Below are positions 8,249 through 20,300 of a stretch of DNA of 64,000 bases, piece by piece; the stretch's first letter is position 1; the number at the start of each line of letters is the position of its first letter. Below the pieces are notes generated by a model. That model saw only the letters and a program-made list of their open reading frames with translations, was not told the DNA's origin and searched no databases. This DNA comes from a bacterium (GTDB taxonomy: Bacteria; Auribacterota; Auribacteria; Auribacterales; Auribacteraceae), in contig JAHDNF010000001.1 in NCBI GenBank assembly GCA_018435605.1, positions 124,001 through 188,000 of the forward strand. Reading direction: 5' to 3'. Made by a program: the position numbers and the translations under genes.

Positions 8249-9775
8249 ATGAATAAAAAAATCCAAATTATATTGTTTCTAATATTGTTGTCGGTTCAAT
8301 ATGGTTTCGCATCGGATGCAGATAACAACAGACTCAGGGATGAAGTAAGTCTTGGCCTATTTGATTGCTTTGCGCTGGCTCTCGATAATAATATAGATAT
8401 ATCTGTGATTCGTCACGACCCTGTAATAAGCGACTGGCAAATATTCGCTCAAAAGGCTATTTTTGACCCTTCCTTCGGGTTCAATCTTATGTATGCCGAC
8501 GCTAAAACGCCGGCTCCATCCATAACTCGTTTGTCTACAGGGTTGACTTCGATTCAAAATGAGTCGTTGTCTGTAGGTTCGTCGGTATCAGGCTTGTTGC
8601 CGACCGGTACATTATATTCACTCTCTTATTCGGATAACAAATCGGAAGGAACCACTACTTTTTTTGCGCCGGAATACGATTCCAGATTCGGTATTCGCCT
8701 TGAACAGCCGCTACTTCGAAATTTTGGTTTTGACGCCAATATTGCACAGATAAACATTGCTATTATTAATAAAAAAATTTCATGCGAGAATCTACGTCAG
8801 ACCGTTATCGAGATACTTGATCAAGTCCAGTCGAGCTACTGGGATTTGGTGTTTGCTATCAGGGATTTGGAAGTAAAGAAAGAATCCCTCGAACTTGCCA
8901 AGACCTTACTGCGGGATAATAAAAAGCGAGTTGAGGTGGGTATCCTTCCTCCTATTGAAATCACACAATCCGAAGCGGGGGTGGCATCGCGTGAAGAAGC
9001 CGTTATACTTGCACAGCAGGCAGTTTCTGACAGGCAAAACGATTTAAAGGTACTTTTGTACATGGAACCGTCGGATGTCATGCGAATAGTGGTAAAACCT
9101 ACAGATATACCGGAACTTAAAGAAATTGAATTGTCTGTTGATAAAAGTCTTGAAAAGGCAAGACAGTACCGCCCTAAGTACCGGAAAGCGAAAATGGCGG
9201 TTGATTCTGAAAAAATAAATATGAAGTATCAGTTCAATCAGAGGTTCCCTGAAGTCAATTTTGTCGGTGAGTATAAACTTGAGGGAGTAGAAAACAATTT
9301 TTCCAATGCTTTGGATAGTATGGCCGCTGACGATACCCGCGAATGGCTTCTTGGCGTAGAGGTGACTATACCTCTAGGCAACCGACTGCGGCGCAGTAAC
9401 TATCAGATATCCAAGCTGGAGATGAAAAAACGGGAGCTTGAATTGCGAAAAATTGAACTCGATCTGGTTCGGGAGGTAGATAATGCCGTGGCCAATATTC
9501 GTACCGACCATAAACGGGTGAAAGCAACCGTAGCGGCGCGCATACTTGCCGAAGAAGCGCTAAAAGCCGAAACCCGTCGTCTTGAAACAGGTACTTCCAC
9601 AAGTCATGATGTATTACAGTTTCAGGAAGAGTTGTCAAGAGCCAGAGTTAAGGAAATTCAAGCTATCATTGATCTGCGAAAGTCTTATTTCGAATTATAC
9701 CGTGTAGAAGGTACAGTGCTTGAGGAATTAGATATCGAGATTGACGAGTTTAAATACGCTTCTTCCCGCAGATAA
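8249..9775 (+). CDS. TolC-family outer membrane efflux protein
   Basis: Outer-membrane channel component of a type I secretion or tripartite efflux system. 508 residues: a signal peptide (basic MNKK, hydrophobic core, likely cleavage after GFAS near residue 22), then two copies of the outer-membrane-efflux repeat, with long amphipathic coiled helices near residues 170-270 and 375-490. Family features include RLEQPLLRNFGFDAN at the first strand region and the second-repeat strand region GVEVTIPLGNRLRR. The start has a G-rich ribosome site (GCGGGCGG). It is separated from the response regulator by a terminator and is not adjacent to its likely pump partners, although an RND adaptor and pump lie at 55697-59950. 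Confidence 0.9.
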   Translation: MNKKIQIILFLILLSVQYGFASDADNNRLRDEVSLGLFDCFALALDNNIDISVIRHDPVISDWQIFAQKAIFDPSFGFNLMYADAKTPAPSITRLSTGLTSIQNESLSVGSSVSGLLPTGTLYSLSYSDNKSEGTTTFFAPEYDSRFGIRLEQPLLRNFGFDANIAQINIAIINKKISCENLRQTVIEILDQVQSSYWDLVFAIRDLEVKKESLELAKTLLRDNKKRVEVGILPPIEITQSEAGVASREEAVILAQQAVSDRQNDLKVLLYMEPSDVMRIVVKPTDIPELKEIELSVDKSLEKARQYRPKYRKAKMAVDSEKINMKYQFNQRFPEVNFVGEYKLEGVENNFSNALDSMAADDTREWLLGVEVTIPLGNRLRRSNYQISKLEMKKRELELRKIELDLVREVDNAVANIRTDHKRVKATVAARILAEEALKAETRRLETGTSTSHDVLQFQEELSRARVKEIQAIIDLRKSYFELYRVEGTVLEELDIEIDEFKYASSRR

Positions 9776-9792
9776 GCTAATCTCCAAAAATA

Positions 9793-9833
9793 TCTATAAA
9801 AAAAGATGGCTTCCGCTCAGTGAACGGAAGCCA
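9793..9833 (-). terminator. Rho-independent terminator for the prenyltransferase gene
   Basis: A perfect 9-bp stem (9807-9815 with 9825-9833) and a 9-base loop. On the minus strand the stem is followed by a T-rich tract (TCTTTTTTTATAG, from 9806 down); on the plus strand no T-run follows. It therefore serves the leftward gene ending at 9991. It may also slow rightward transcripts from the TolC gene. Confidence 0.75.
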
Positions 9834-9990
9834 ACTCATACCATAATAATGGTAATACTGATATAGGTGTTTCAGTCCATTCGATGATAAAACCGAACTT
9901 CGGGAAGCGGCATGCCGCTACGAAACAACCTAAAGATTATTCTTATACTATACTTACAGCCGTGTGCAAAAGCAATTATTTTCGCAATTT

Positions 9991-10923
9991 TCATTTAAAA
10001 AAAATCAGGCCGGATATCAACAGAAGCCCTGTAAGCGTGTACATGACTATCATTGCGCCACAAGCCGGAATTATGGCAATCGGATCGTCGTATGTCCTGA
10101 TTGATTTATAAAAAATGTATGAGGCAACCGGTATCGGTATGTAGGCAAGCAGGCTTCCATGACTTATGATTTTGAATAAATACGCCGTGTATAAATAGAT
10201 ATACGGTAAAGTCAATAAAAAACATAAAAGAAACAGACTCCTTTTTTTACCTAGCAATACGACAAGTGTGTTTTTGGCGGCTGTTTTGTCGGCTTGATAA
10301 TCCGGAAATTCATTTATTAAAAGTATCATAGATACCATCAATCCTGTGGGGATCGAATAAAAGACAGCGCAACTGTGAAAATATTTTGTCTGAATGCAGT
10401 ATGTTGCAATTACTACAAGCGGCCCGAATGCTATTCCGGCTAACAATTCTCCTACACCATGGTATCCAAATTGTAATGGCTTAGCTGTGTAAAAGTAAGC
10501 GATGATAAGACCGGTCAATCCACAAACAAAAACCGGAATGGTTTGGGTTCTAATCGCAAGGTAAATGCCTGTAATAGTACCTGCCGACAATAAATACAAT
10601 GCCGCTGTGTAGATTGTTTTGGAATTTATCAATCCATCTTGAATAACCCTGCTTCCTCCGCTGAATGGAGTTACACTTGTATTTGCTTCGTCGTTTCCGG
10701 TAATATGATCGAAATAGTCATTGGCAAGATTTGATCCTAGATGTAAAAGTGTAACACTTATAAATGTGAGAACAGCATAAAACAAATTTACATGTTTGTT
10801 TTGATGGTGTACTAGGCCTATGCCGATCCCCACAGGTATCCATGAGGCCACAAGAAAAGGGGTTCTCATGGCATGATTCCAAAGATTGATTCGGGAAAAA
10901 ATATTTGTCTTAACACGGTTCAT
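9991..10923 (-). CDS. menA: UbiA-family prenyltransferase, probably MenA
   Basis: Membrane prenyltransferase that probably attaches a polyprenyl chain to 1,4-dihydroxy-2-naphthoate in menaquinone synthesis. 310 residues with about eight or nine membrane helices. The first Asp-rich motif is NDYFDHITGND (residues 68-78) and the second is NEFPDYQADK, both magnesium-diphosphate binding. The stretch TPFSGGSRVIQDG after the first motif is characteristic of MenA-like members rather than UbiA or chlorophyll synthase. It is transcribed leftward, alone, with a terminator about 160 bp downstream. A TATAAT on the minus strand at 11067-11062 could be its -10 box, but lacks a good -35. No other men genes are in the window, so the exact substrate is inferred. 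Confidence 0.82.
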   Translation of the reverse strand: MNRVKTNIFSRINLWNHAMRTPFLVASWIPVGIGIGLVHHQNKHVNLFYAVLTFISVTLLHLGSNLANDYFDHITGNDEANTSVTPFSGGSRVIQDGLINSKTIYTAALYLLSAGTITGIYLAIRTQTIPVFVCGLTGLIIAYFYTAKPLQFGYHGVGELLAGIAFGPLVVIATYCIQTKYFHSCAVFYSIPTGLMVSMILLINEFPDYQADKTAAKNTLVVLLGKKRSLFLLCFLLTLPYIYLYTAYLFKIISHGSLLAYIPIPVASYIFYKSIRTYDDPIAIIPACGAMIVMYTLTGLLLISGLIFFK

Positions 10924-11330
10924 AAAAATTTTCTCTAAAGTTATTAAGTTTTATCTTGCCGGCAGGCAAATCAGACCTATGCTGGGCGTTATATTAGTAT
11001 TCATTTTGGCAAGAGATTTTATTTTATACGCCTGCTATATAATATCTTTCAAAATGACGATATTATATTGTGTCCGATACTCTGCAAAAAATATATAAAT
11101 CGCTGACAATCAGTAAAAGATTTTTAGCAAAAATCAATATTAATCTAAAATTTGTAATACGCGCATTTGTAAAGTAGTTATAGAGATAAAAAGATTTTTT
11201 ATTTTGTATATTATATGGTATAATCATAGTGGGTAAATAAAAAACTTTTCCATACGGAAGAATAGAATATGAAATCGCTTCGAAAAAAAATCAAAAAATT
11301 TATCATACAAATAACAAAGGGGTATCTATC
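10924..11330 (+). other. Divergent intergenic region, prenyltransferase to giant gene
   Basis: 407 bp between two divergently transcribed genes, very AT-rich. It contains an extended -10 promoter for the giant gene (separate entry), a possible -10 for the leftward prenyltransferase gene (11062-11067, minus strand) and a small AT hairpin (11119-11135: a 7-bp stem with a 3-base loop). A short hydrophobic reading frame at 10886-11098 overlaps the prenyltransferase start, has no ribosome binding site, and is not counted as a gene. Confidence 0.6.
11216..11224 (+). promoter_or_regulatory. Extended -10 promoter of the giant gene
   Basis: TGG followed by TATAAT (11219-11224) is a perfect extended -10 element; the -35 region is only T-rich, which extended -10 promoters tolerate. 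It predicts a transcript start near 11231 and a leader of about 100 bases. AAAGGGG at 11316-11322 then provides the ribosome binding site, eight bases before ATG 11331. Confidence 0.5.
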
Positions 11331-14300
11331 ATGAGCGGACACACTATTTACGAATTTCTGATGGGTCGGTTTAGACGGAAACGACTGTGTAGGCTGATCA
11401 GTGTAATTGTGATCGAGTCGATGCTGTTTGCAACAGTCGTACAGGCGGATAACGGAGCTAGTCTTACCTCCGAGTCTGTCGATTTACCGCGTACTTACGG
11501 TTCAATCAACGATCGTTATCAAGGTGATAATGGAGATACTCTGGTTATTCATATTCAAGATACCCATACCAGTTTTTCCGCTCAAAAATATCTGGCAAAG
11601 ATTCTTGAGTATTTCCATAACGCTTATGGTACAGATACCGTCGCGCTTGAAGGGTCGGTAGGTAAACTAGACGCTTCGGAATTTTCCATATTCCCAGACA
11701 AGGCAATTAAAGAAAAGGTAGCTAATTATTTTCTTAGCGAAGGTAAAATTGACGGAGCAGAGTATTTATGTATTGTGGAGAATAACGGGCAAGGCGCAAA
11801 TATTTATTCTTTATACGGCGTGGAAGTGGAACAACTATATCAGAGCAATCTCAGCGCGTTCTTGCGTTCATTGCCGTATCAGCAGGAGTTGTTGTATTTT
11901 TGCGATATCATGAACGATAACATCGATAAAATAAGACCACTTATATACGGAGACGAGTTGGCAAAGTTCGACGATATGGTGCGGGAGTTCAAGAATAATC
12001 AGGTTAATTTTATCATGTACTGCCAAAACCTCAAACAATTTGCCGATGCTAATCTTGTTGATTTCGACTCGATGGATGATCTTGAAAAATTGTTTAAGGT
12101 TATCGATCTTGAGGCTAAAATAAATTTTCCGAGAGTCGATGTCGAACGATACGTTGCTGTGAGACGAATAAGCTCACAGCTTCCGGAAAATATTTCTACG
12201 GAATTACTTGCTAAAGAGTTTAGTTTTCGCACTAAAAAAATTTCTTCGGAAGACTACCATTTTTATCTCAAAAATTTGTTTGAGGAACAGTCTTTTCCAA
12301 TTGACGAATTCCCTCATTTAAAAAATTATATCGAATACCTTGCATCGTTCGCGCAAATCAATCAGACACGCGCTCTTGAACAGAGCTCTATTCTGGAAAA
12401 GGCGGTATACAGTTCGCTTATTCGCGACGAAAACCAGCGTACTTTATACGAGATTTCACATTATCTGCATTTGATCGGCAAATTCAGCAATTTGCAAATG
12501 ACCCGCAATTACGTTAACGAGTATCACGAATACCGTGAAAAAATGGATTTTAAAACGATATTTTCTTTTATCGATTCAATAGCTCGTACAAACGGTGTGA
12601 ACGTATCTCTCGATGTGAATTTGTCTGCGGTAGAAACCAATCTTTTAAATTTCGAGGATTTTTATCGATTGGCACATATGCGCGAGCAAAGCCTTGTTCG
12701 AAATACCCTCGACCTTATGCAGGAAAAGGAACGCAAGGTTGTCGTACTCATAGCAGGCGGGTTTCATACAAAAGGAATCACCGAGCAGTTGAAGGATGCG
12801 GGGATATCTTATGTTGTGGTTACGCCGAATATGGAAATCGATAAAAAACCGATTCCCTATATTTCACTGCTTCAAAATCTGCGTACTCCTCTCGAACAAA
12901 TGCTGGCGACTCATTCCAGTACATTGAAAGTGGCATCGTGGTTGTCGCAAAGTTTGCCTTCTGCATTCGAAGGCAAAAAAGAGATGCTGACTACCAAAAT
13001 GAAAACGTTGCTTACCACAACTAAACTGTACGATCTGTATATGAACGTATTGGTACAGTATTCACCTGAAGAAAGGATGCTTATACAAAATCGTCTTCAA
13101 CAGCAGTTGCGCGATCAGATAAACGAAATTATCAGAAAAACCGGTTATGACAATGTGTTGGAAGTTGCCGAAGTGGAGATCAGTGTTGACGATATCATAG
13201 CTCAAATACAGTTCAAGGGAAGCGGAACACCCATTTATGTCCATTATACTGACAGGGTCGATACTCAGCCTCTTAACCCTGAAATAGAACAGGCTATGCT
13301 GGAAATGGTCAGTCTCGACGACGGAGTTACCACAGAGTTCATGAGTTCGCTTGGTTATCTGCAGGTTACCGGATCATACAGGACATTGCGAACAAAACTG
13401 CTGGAGTTGATCTTTGATAACGCCATGCCGCTTCAGGATATCATCGCTAAATTGAAGGAAGAAAACCGTGGTCTTGCTGTTTCCGAAACGGAAGTGGCTA
13501 TTTTACTCGATTCGTTTATAAACATGGGGTTGGTGGAGCAAAAACAGGATAATTATTTTGTCAGTAGAACCGAACCCATGCGCTTCAACGCATATTTAAC
13601 CATGGCTCTTTTTCAAAAGCCCGATGCTGTCGGCGAACTCGCCGGTTCTGGATTGGGTATATTGAAATTGGAAGATGTCCCCGAAAAGTATAAAGAAATA
13701 TTTAACCGACTGAATATAGGGACACTCATGGTAGAGCCGATGTTGCCTATGGATGTTCTCAACAAACTGGTTGATAACTTGATAGCTTTTGAAGCCGAAG
13801 CAAAACTTCAGTCCGGCGCTACGCTCGATATATCCGATACAAGTCAGATTTATGTTATTCAACCGGCGCGCGCCGATAAACTCGGGAAAGATAAACTTAT
13901 AGTTTATGTCCGCACTAAAATGGATAAACCGGTTGAAGTTACCTCTTTACGCGATCGTGTCGACGAGTCGGTCAGGCAACAATTCGAACTACCGTCTATA
14001 GCTACGCCCAGCGAGTATATCGGCGAAAATAGTGTAGAAAAACGTTTTATTGATATGCTTGAAAAACTCAGCAGGCAAATGAACGCGGATTTTACAACAA
14101 ATGCCTACTCTCAGGGCGAAAAAGCCGCTGTGCTCGACTACCTCTATCGGTTTATGGGGGTTACACCGGAACAGGGATCTAATCTTGAGTTGGCAATGAA
14201 CCTGTATATAGGCTTGAAAGAGAATGCTCCGGCTTACTATTCAAAACGGGTTTCCGAAAAATTAGTGGGAACATCGTTTGATGCGCAATTCAATAACGCT

Positions 14301-17300
14301 TTACTGCTTCTGACCCATCTGAATCCTGAATTGAATGTTACTCCTGATTTGCAAGCAAGTTTATCGCGTGCTGTTGTTGCGCTTAATCTGGCTCATCAGA
14401 AAGGCGTTATAGGGGACACTGTATGGTTCGATTTAGTACGGCAGGTTATGGATAAAGCACCGGAAGCGCATACTAAAACAGTGCTTTACACTGCTTCAGT
14501 TAATCTTATTGATCAGATGATAAAGCTCTTTGAAGATTCAAAAATGTCGCCTAAAGACCAGTCTGCCGCTCAGTCCCTAACCGGTTCTTATCCCGAGATT
14601 AATGTTATCCAGCAGATGATAAATGCACAGATTATTTCTATGGAAGCTCCTGATTCAGCCGGACAACAACCCGTGCTTGCAAATGCGACACGACGTAAAA
14701 ATATTCTGGATAAAGCGGTTGCTGAAAATCAGACTCTGACTTTCAAATCACGGGACGCAATCCGGACGGTTGAACTTAAAATGATGCAGAAAAATGCTGA
14801 CGGAACGTATCTCGGGATTATCGAAAAAACCGGTGAAGTTTATCAAATTGATCTGTTGTCATACAGCAGGAATAACGCAGAATTCAATTATCGTGATATG
14901 GAAACTCAAGGCGCCTTTAACGATGCCGCAGGTTATTTTGTCAGCAAACTGGATATTAATGAAATTCCGATGGATTCTTCCGCGGCTCAACTGAAGGCGT
15001 ACGCCGGACTGCAAACTCAGTGGCAACAACTTGCCGATGGCAGGGGAGTCGAGTCTGTTGAAGAACGCCTCGATAGTTTTGCAGATATTGCCGAGCACAG
15101 TAAATTATCTATGATCGAAATTCTTCATAAAGGTAAAGATCAGATCACAGAACAAACAGGTAAAAATAATACCCGTATCGACAATCTAAATAATATTTTA
15201 CAGGAAATAGAAACACGGTCGCGTCGGTTTCAGCAGTTGTATATCAACTATACCAATCTGGACGAACAGCGTCCTCAGTTGTCGCGTGAACTCGATACAA
15301 TCGCTCTGGAGATGAAGAAACTTGAAAGCCGCCTTCAGTGGGAGAAAAATTCTCAACTCAATCTTTTAAGCACCATGGTCGGCAAACTGGTTATGGCTCA
15401 ACTGCTCAGGCGCTTAGCGCAGACTAACAGGAGCGCGCTTGAAACTTTTCACGATCCTATCGAAGCAGTTAACAAGGAAGGATCGGCATGGTTTGGACTG
15501 AGACAGGGTGAGTCATTATCGAACCTATTGGCTAATAAAGGTTTGATAAAAGATAGAATTGATCCTTTGCGAATTCTTACTAGCAAAGACCTTGATGAGA
15601 TAAGGGCAATAGCTGAAAAATTTGCTTCACCAAAAGACGTAGATACGGTTTTTCAAGCCGCTTTGCGTGACAGAAAAAGTCAAATGCATACTTCATTCAT
15701 CAATTTGCTTGCCGATCATTTACCCGTTGTTTTCACTATGTCACGAAATATATTTCAACTGCAAAATATTACTGGTATTGCCGGAAAAAATGAGCGCGAT
15801 GAGCGCATAAATAATTTGAACGCAAATATAAACCAGATTACTGATTTGACAAAGAACCGATCGGCGTTGACCGATTTAAACAGCCGTGTGGACGCAGTTG
15901 CCCTGCAAATAGAAGATCTTAAAAATAAACAGCAAAATCTGCGCGAAATGGTTACTACCGGTTATTTTGCGGAATCAAAACGTTTGCTTGACGAAATGGA
16001 AACGCTTAGAAAACAGCTTCAGCAGGATGATGTCAACAAACCGAAAGTAATAGCACAGCTCGATACTTTATTGAAATCAGTCGAATACGGAAAAATTTTA
16101 CTCAATGGAATCGATGCGGTCATAAGTAAGCTGGAAGCCGGCGAAACAACTATAAGCGTCAATCGGCGCGAGGTGCCCATTGTTCGTGAAAACCTGTTGC
16201 CGATAGTCTACGGCTTGGCTTCGGCTGAAGCCGGTATTAGATATATCGAACTGGATTACAAACCGAAAAATACTGACCAGGCTAAAAAAGAGTTTGAAAT
16301 CGCTAAAGCTGTGTCAGACATGGCATACGATAATTTTTTCAAGAATCATCCCATTGCTGTTGATATGACTCGAACTCCTTTTGCGGAATTTCAGACAGGA
16401 GACGCCGCAGATTATCTCCTTTATGGAACTGACACCAAAGGTGATTTTGTCGCATTTAAAAATAAAACCGATAATTTTGCTCTGCAAACCCTGTTACAGC
16501 AGGCATTCGAACTTTTATCGCTGGTAGATCCGGCAACTGGGGCTTGGATACAGTCCGATGCACGGGTTGTTGTTTCAAAAAAACCGTTGTTGCCGGAAAA
16601 GGGAAAAGGGCTTGAAAATCTCGCCCGTCTTTCATCGTCTACAAATACGGTGTTTATCGAAAAAGCTGTATTCGGCAAAATCGTTGATTTGATGCAAACC
16701 AATCATCGTCTTGCTGTTAAACTTATGGCCGCGGCATTGACGTCATCCGCTCAGCTTGCTGTTGTGCATCATGACTCCATAGTTAATATTAATACCGCCG
16801 CTACCGATGAAATCGCACAGCTGATGATGGATCGTTTGGCACAGGCTAACCCCGATTTGATTAAAATAGAAGAAGCGCGTTTGAGAGCACAGGAACTGAT
16901 CAACCGTGCAACTACAGCTATAGTCGAATATCGCGCTAAGGAATCAATTACATCGATGGAGCAACTAGATGGTATTGTCAGTAAACCCATTCTCAATCTT
17001 ATTCAGCCGTATGTGAGATTCGAGCAATTAGCCGTATCTGACGCTTATGAACAGGGGCTTGAAAAAGCCAATGCTTTATTAGGCAGTAGCTTTCAGGATT
17101 TACGCCGTATGCTGGCTATTGAGCGCAGTGTACATCTTTTAGGTTTGGTCGAAGACTCTGCGCCGGCACATCTTGTTATAAATGATGTGGAAACATGGGT
17201 ATCCCCGTTCCGAAACACAACCCTTTCCGTTGCAGATCAATACAGGATTTTCTTCAGCCGTATTTTAGGCACGGATGCTATTTTTGATCAGATTACAGCT

Positions 17301-20300
17301 ACGGTTAGCGAATTTAATATTTCTTCAACTCCCGAAGTATTTTTTGTGAACGCAAGCCGTTTAAATGAACTGATCGGTTATTTGACCGATGCTAAAAATT
17401 ATAAATCCGAATCGCTGATGATTGATAAAGTACGCCATATCGCCGTTACATTTCCAAACGGTTACAAAGCTACTCTTACTCAGGACGAGTTTGCTGATTT
17501 TCAAAACGGGCTTAAAGAACTAAAAGGTTCTTTACGAGCATATTACAGTCCGGATGAGGGTATAGGGTTTGAATTGAGGTTTCCGGGTAAGGCGGCACGT
17601 AAATTACCGGTATTTATCACCATAGAAAGTCCTTCCAAGTTGACCAATGATTTATTAGATCAGGCAAGACAGCGTCAAGGACAATTGAATATTATCCATC
17701 CTATGCAGAATACGCTTATATCAGTGGTGGACGGTATTTATTCGGTAAATCCGTCCGATGGCAAATCCGTGAGCGCAACAGCTACGGTATTACAGCAACG
17801 CGAGGACGCTATGCAAGTCCGCGAAACATTCGGACTTATTGCGGAACGGATACCGGATGACTGGGATAGGTTGACTCATTCTGAAAAGAAAGGACTTGCG
17901 GGGTTACTGTTAACCCATAACCAGTTAAGCCTTGATTGGGTAAATTATGTATCCGGAATTTATAGCGAAAATATATCCGTTGTTGTATCGGACAGGGTGC
18001 GTTCTATATATAAGGATATGTTTTTAGAGGCGCGGAAGTCTAATTTTATTACCGCAAAACATGAACTTGCGGATTTGGTTGCTCATGAAGAATGGAAGTC
18101 ACTTGATCCGTCGGTAAGGCGTGCCGTGGTAGACAGTATTATAGCCAAAAACAACCTTTCTGTACAATCGGTTGTTCGCCTTCACGGCAATGTAACTCTG
18201 GATGAGGTATCCGCTCTGCTTAGAATTTTTAAGCGGATTGACACCGAGGCAAGCGCTGTCAACCCAGGCCGTTTGACCGCTTCGGCTATATCGCTTATGT
18301 GGGAGAACGAAAAACAGGCGCTAAATAAAACAAATGATGCGATATACATCAATTCAGTTTTTTCAAAATATCTGAATATAATCGAACAAGCTCGCAAGCA
18401 ATTGATAGATGAGGCGAAAGGTGCCGAGGCATGGCAGGAATCCGCAAGAATGGAATTGCGTCAAATGTCGTTTCTCGAAGGCAGTCTTAAGATGGGGCAA
18501 ATGGTCAATGCCTATCAGGTAGTAGAGGATTTTAACGCAAAGTATGCTGGAATGATGAAAATTCAGGCTGATCGTGAGTATATAGGCGAACATTTAGAAC
18601 AGGTGCTTGCTCTTGTAGGAAAACTGACTGCTGAGCTTACGCTTGATGAATCGGTTAACGAGTCTGACCGTATGCGAATCGGCTTTGTTTCTGATTACCG
18701 GCAGGCTAAATCGCTGTGGTTTGACGGCAAACAAAAAGAATCTATCGATTTGATGAAACAACTCAAAGATCGGGTTCAGAGCTCAATGTTGTTTGGTACA
18801 CGTGAAGCCCAATACGATATTGATTATGATATAGCCTTACTTGAAGAGGTTTTTTCCGATCCCGCAAAAGCGCAAAACTATCCTGCAGAAAGTTTTTTTA
18901 ACGGATTCGAAATGCTGTTCCGCGAAACATTAAACCGGTCTGCCGAAGAATTGTATCTACCTCTTTTGATGAGCGTTCCCGATTATGTCGGTCAAAATGT
19001 CCGTCCGCTTGAAGGCGTTACAGATGTGGTTATTCATCTCAAAGATGTTGTTACTCAGGCGGAGGTTTCGGAGGAAATGAATCTGCGTCAATTCCGCGAA
19101 TTGGGAATTGCATCGCAGAATCTAAATATTTTTATAGATATTGAGAGATTTGCTCCGGCTGATAATTCGCAACAGTTGGTCGACGAATTGAAAAACACAG
19201 TCAGCAATAGGTTCCGGTTTGTTGAAGCGACAATTAAACAACTGAATGAAATGAACCTGCCTGCTGATCTTCGTCTTGGATTATTCGCTTCGAGAACGTT
19301 ACGGACTATGTCCGATGGTACGCCTGTCAGTGACGGGTATATGATAAATACCGTTGAGTTTTCCAGCTCGGATTTCGGAAAAGAATTGCCGGTTGCCATG
19401 CATCCGTTAAAATACCAAGAGTTACTGGATAGAGAAATTCGTGCTTTTGAAGCTATGCGCGGAATGGTTGACGAGGCTTCGCGTTTGATTCGTGAAAACG
19501 CCGATTACGAAGGCGCAAAGGTATTGCTGGTGCAGTCGCAGTTTATCGTTGTAAACATGGAACATTTTACACAACAATTCCGTAATATTATTTTGCAGTC
19601 GCTGGTCAAAGATATTGAAGAGGTAGATAACCTGATCGCATCAGAAAGCGACCCGTCCGTTCAACCGTCCGTGTTTTTATATGGACAAAAAAGGCCTCAG
19701 TTTATCGAGCGCAATGATGTAACCAATGACGCAACTATCACGCAACTGTTCAAACTTGCTTTTGAAGAGCTCGATAGAATTAATCCGGAATTAAAACGAG
19801 AGCTTAACGCAAATATGTCCGTTGTGCTAGGCACACGTCCCCGCGAACAGATACCGTTGGATACCATTTATATTAGCCCTACAAAAATAGCTATTCTTAA
19901 ACAACTTGCAACAAATTCCAACACGCTTCCTATCGCAGGGATAATGCTTGCCAAAGAGTTGGCGGCTACAGGTGCTCAAGGTTCAGTTCATCAGTTCTCA
20001 TCAAAAATACTGTCCGATTATCTATCAGCAAACAAAGATTTGATGGAACGATACGTCGATCACAGACAACTGCCTGTCGGAGATGTGTCCGCTGATTTTA
20101 CCGGTGAAGTTATAACTCCGCTCGATAAGAAATTCGATAAAAAAGGTCAGTTCTACGTCGATCCTAACGGTCCGCGTACAGTTACAAAATTCAAGAACGG
20201 ACGTCCGACCAGTGTGTGGGATTCCATTACAGGTAAAGAGTATTCCATACCTGTAGTTATGGAAAACACACAGCTTGACGGATATCGTATTTCAGTTAAT

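Noticed and set aside
10886-11098. Hydrophobic 70-codon plus-strand frame
   Set aside because: It begins at a TTG inside the prenyltransferase start region, has no ribosome binding site and lies in very AT-rich DNA.
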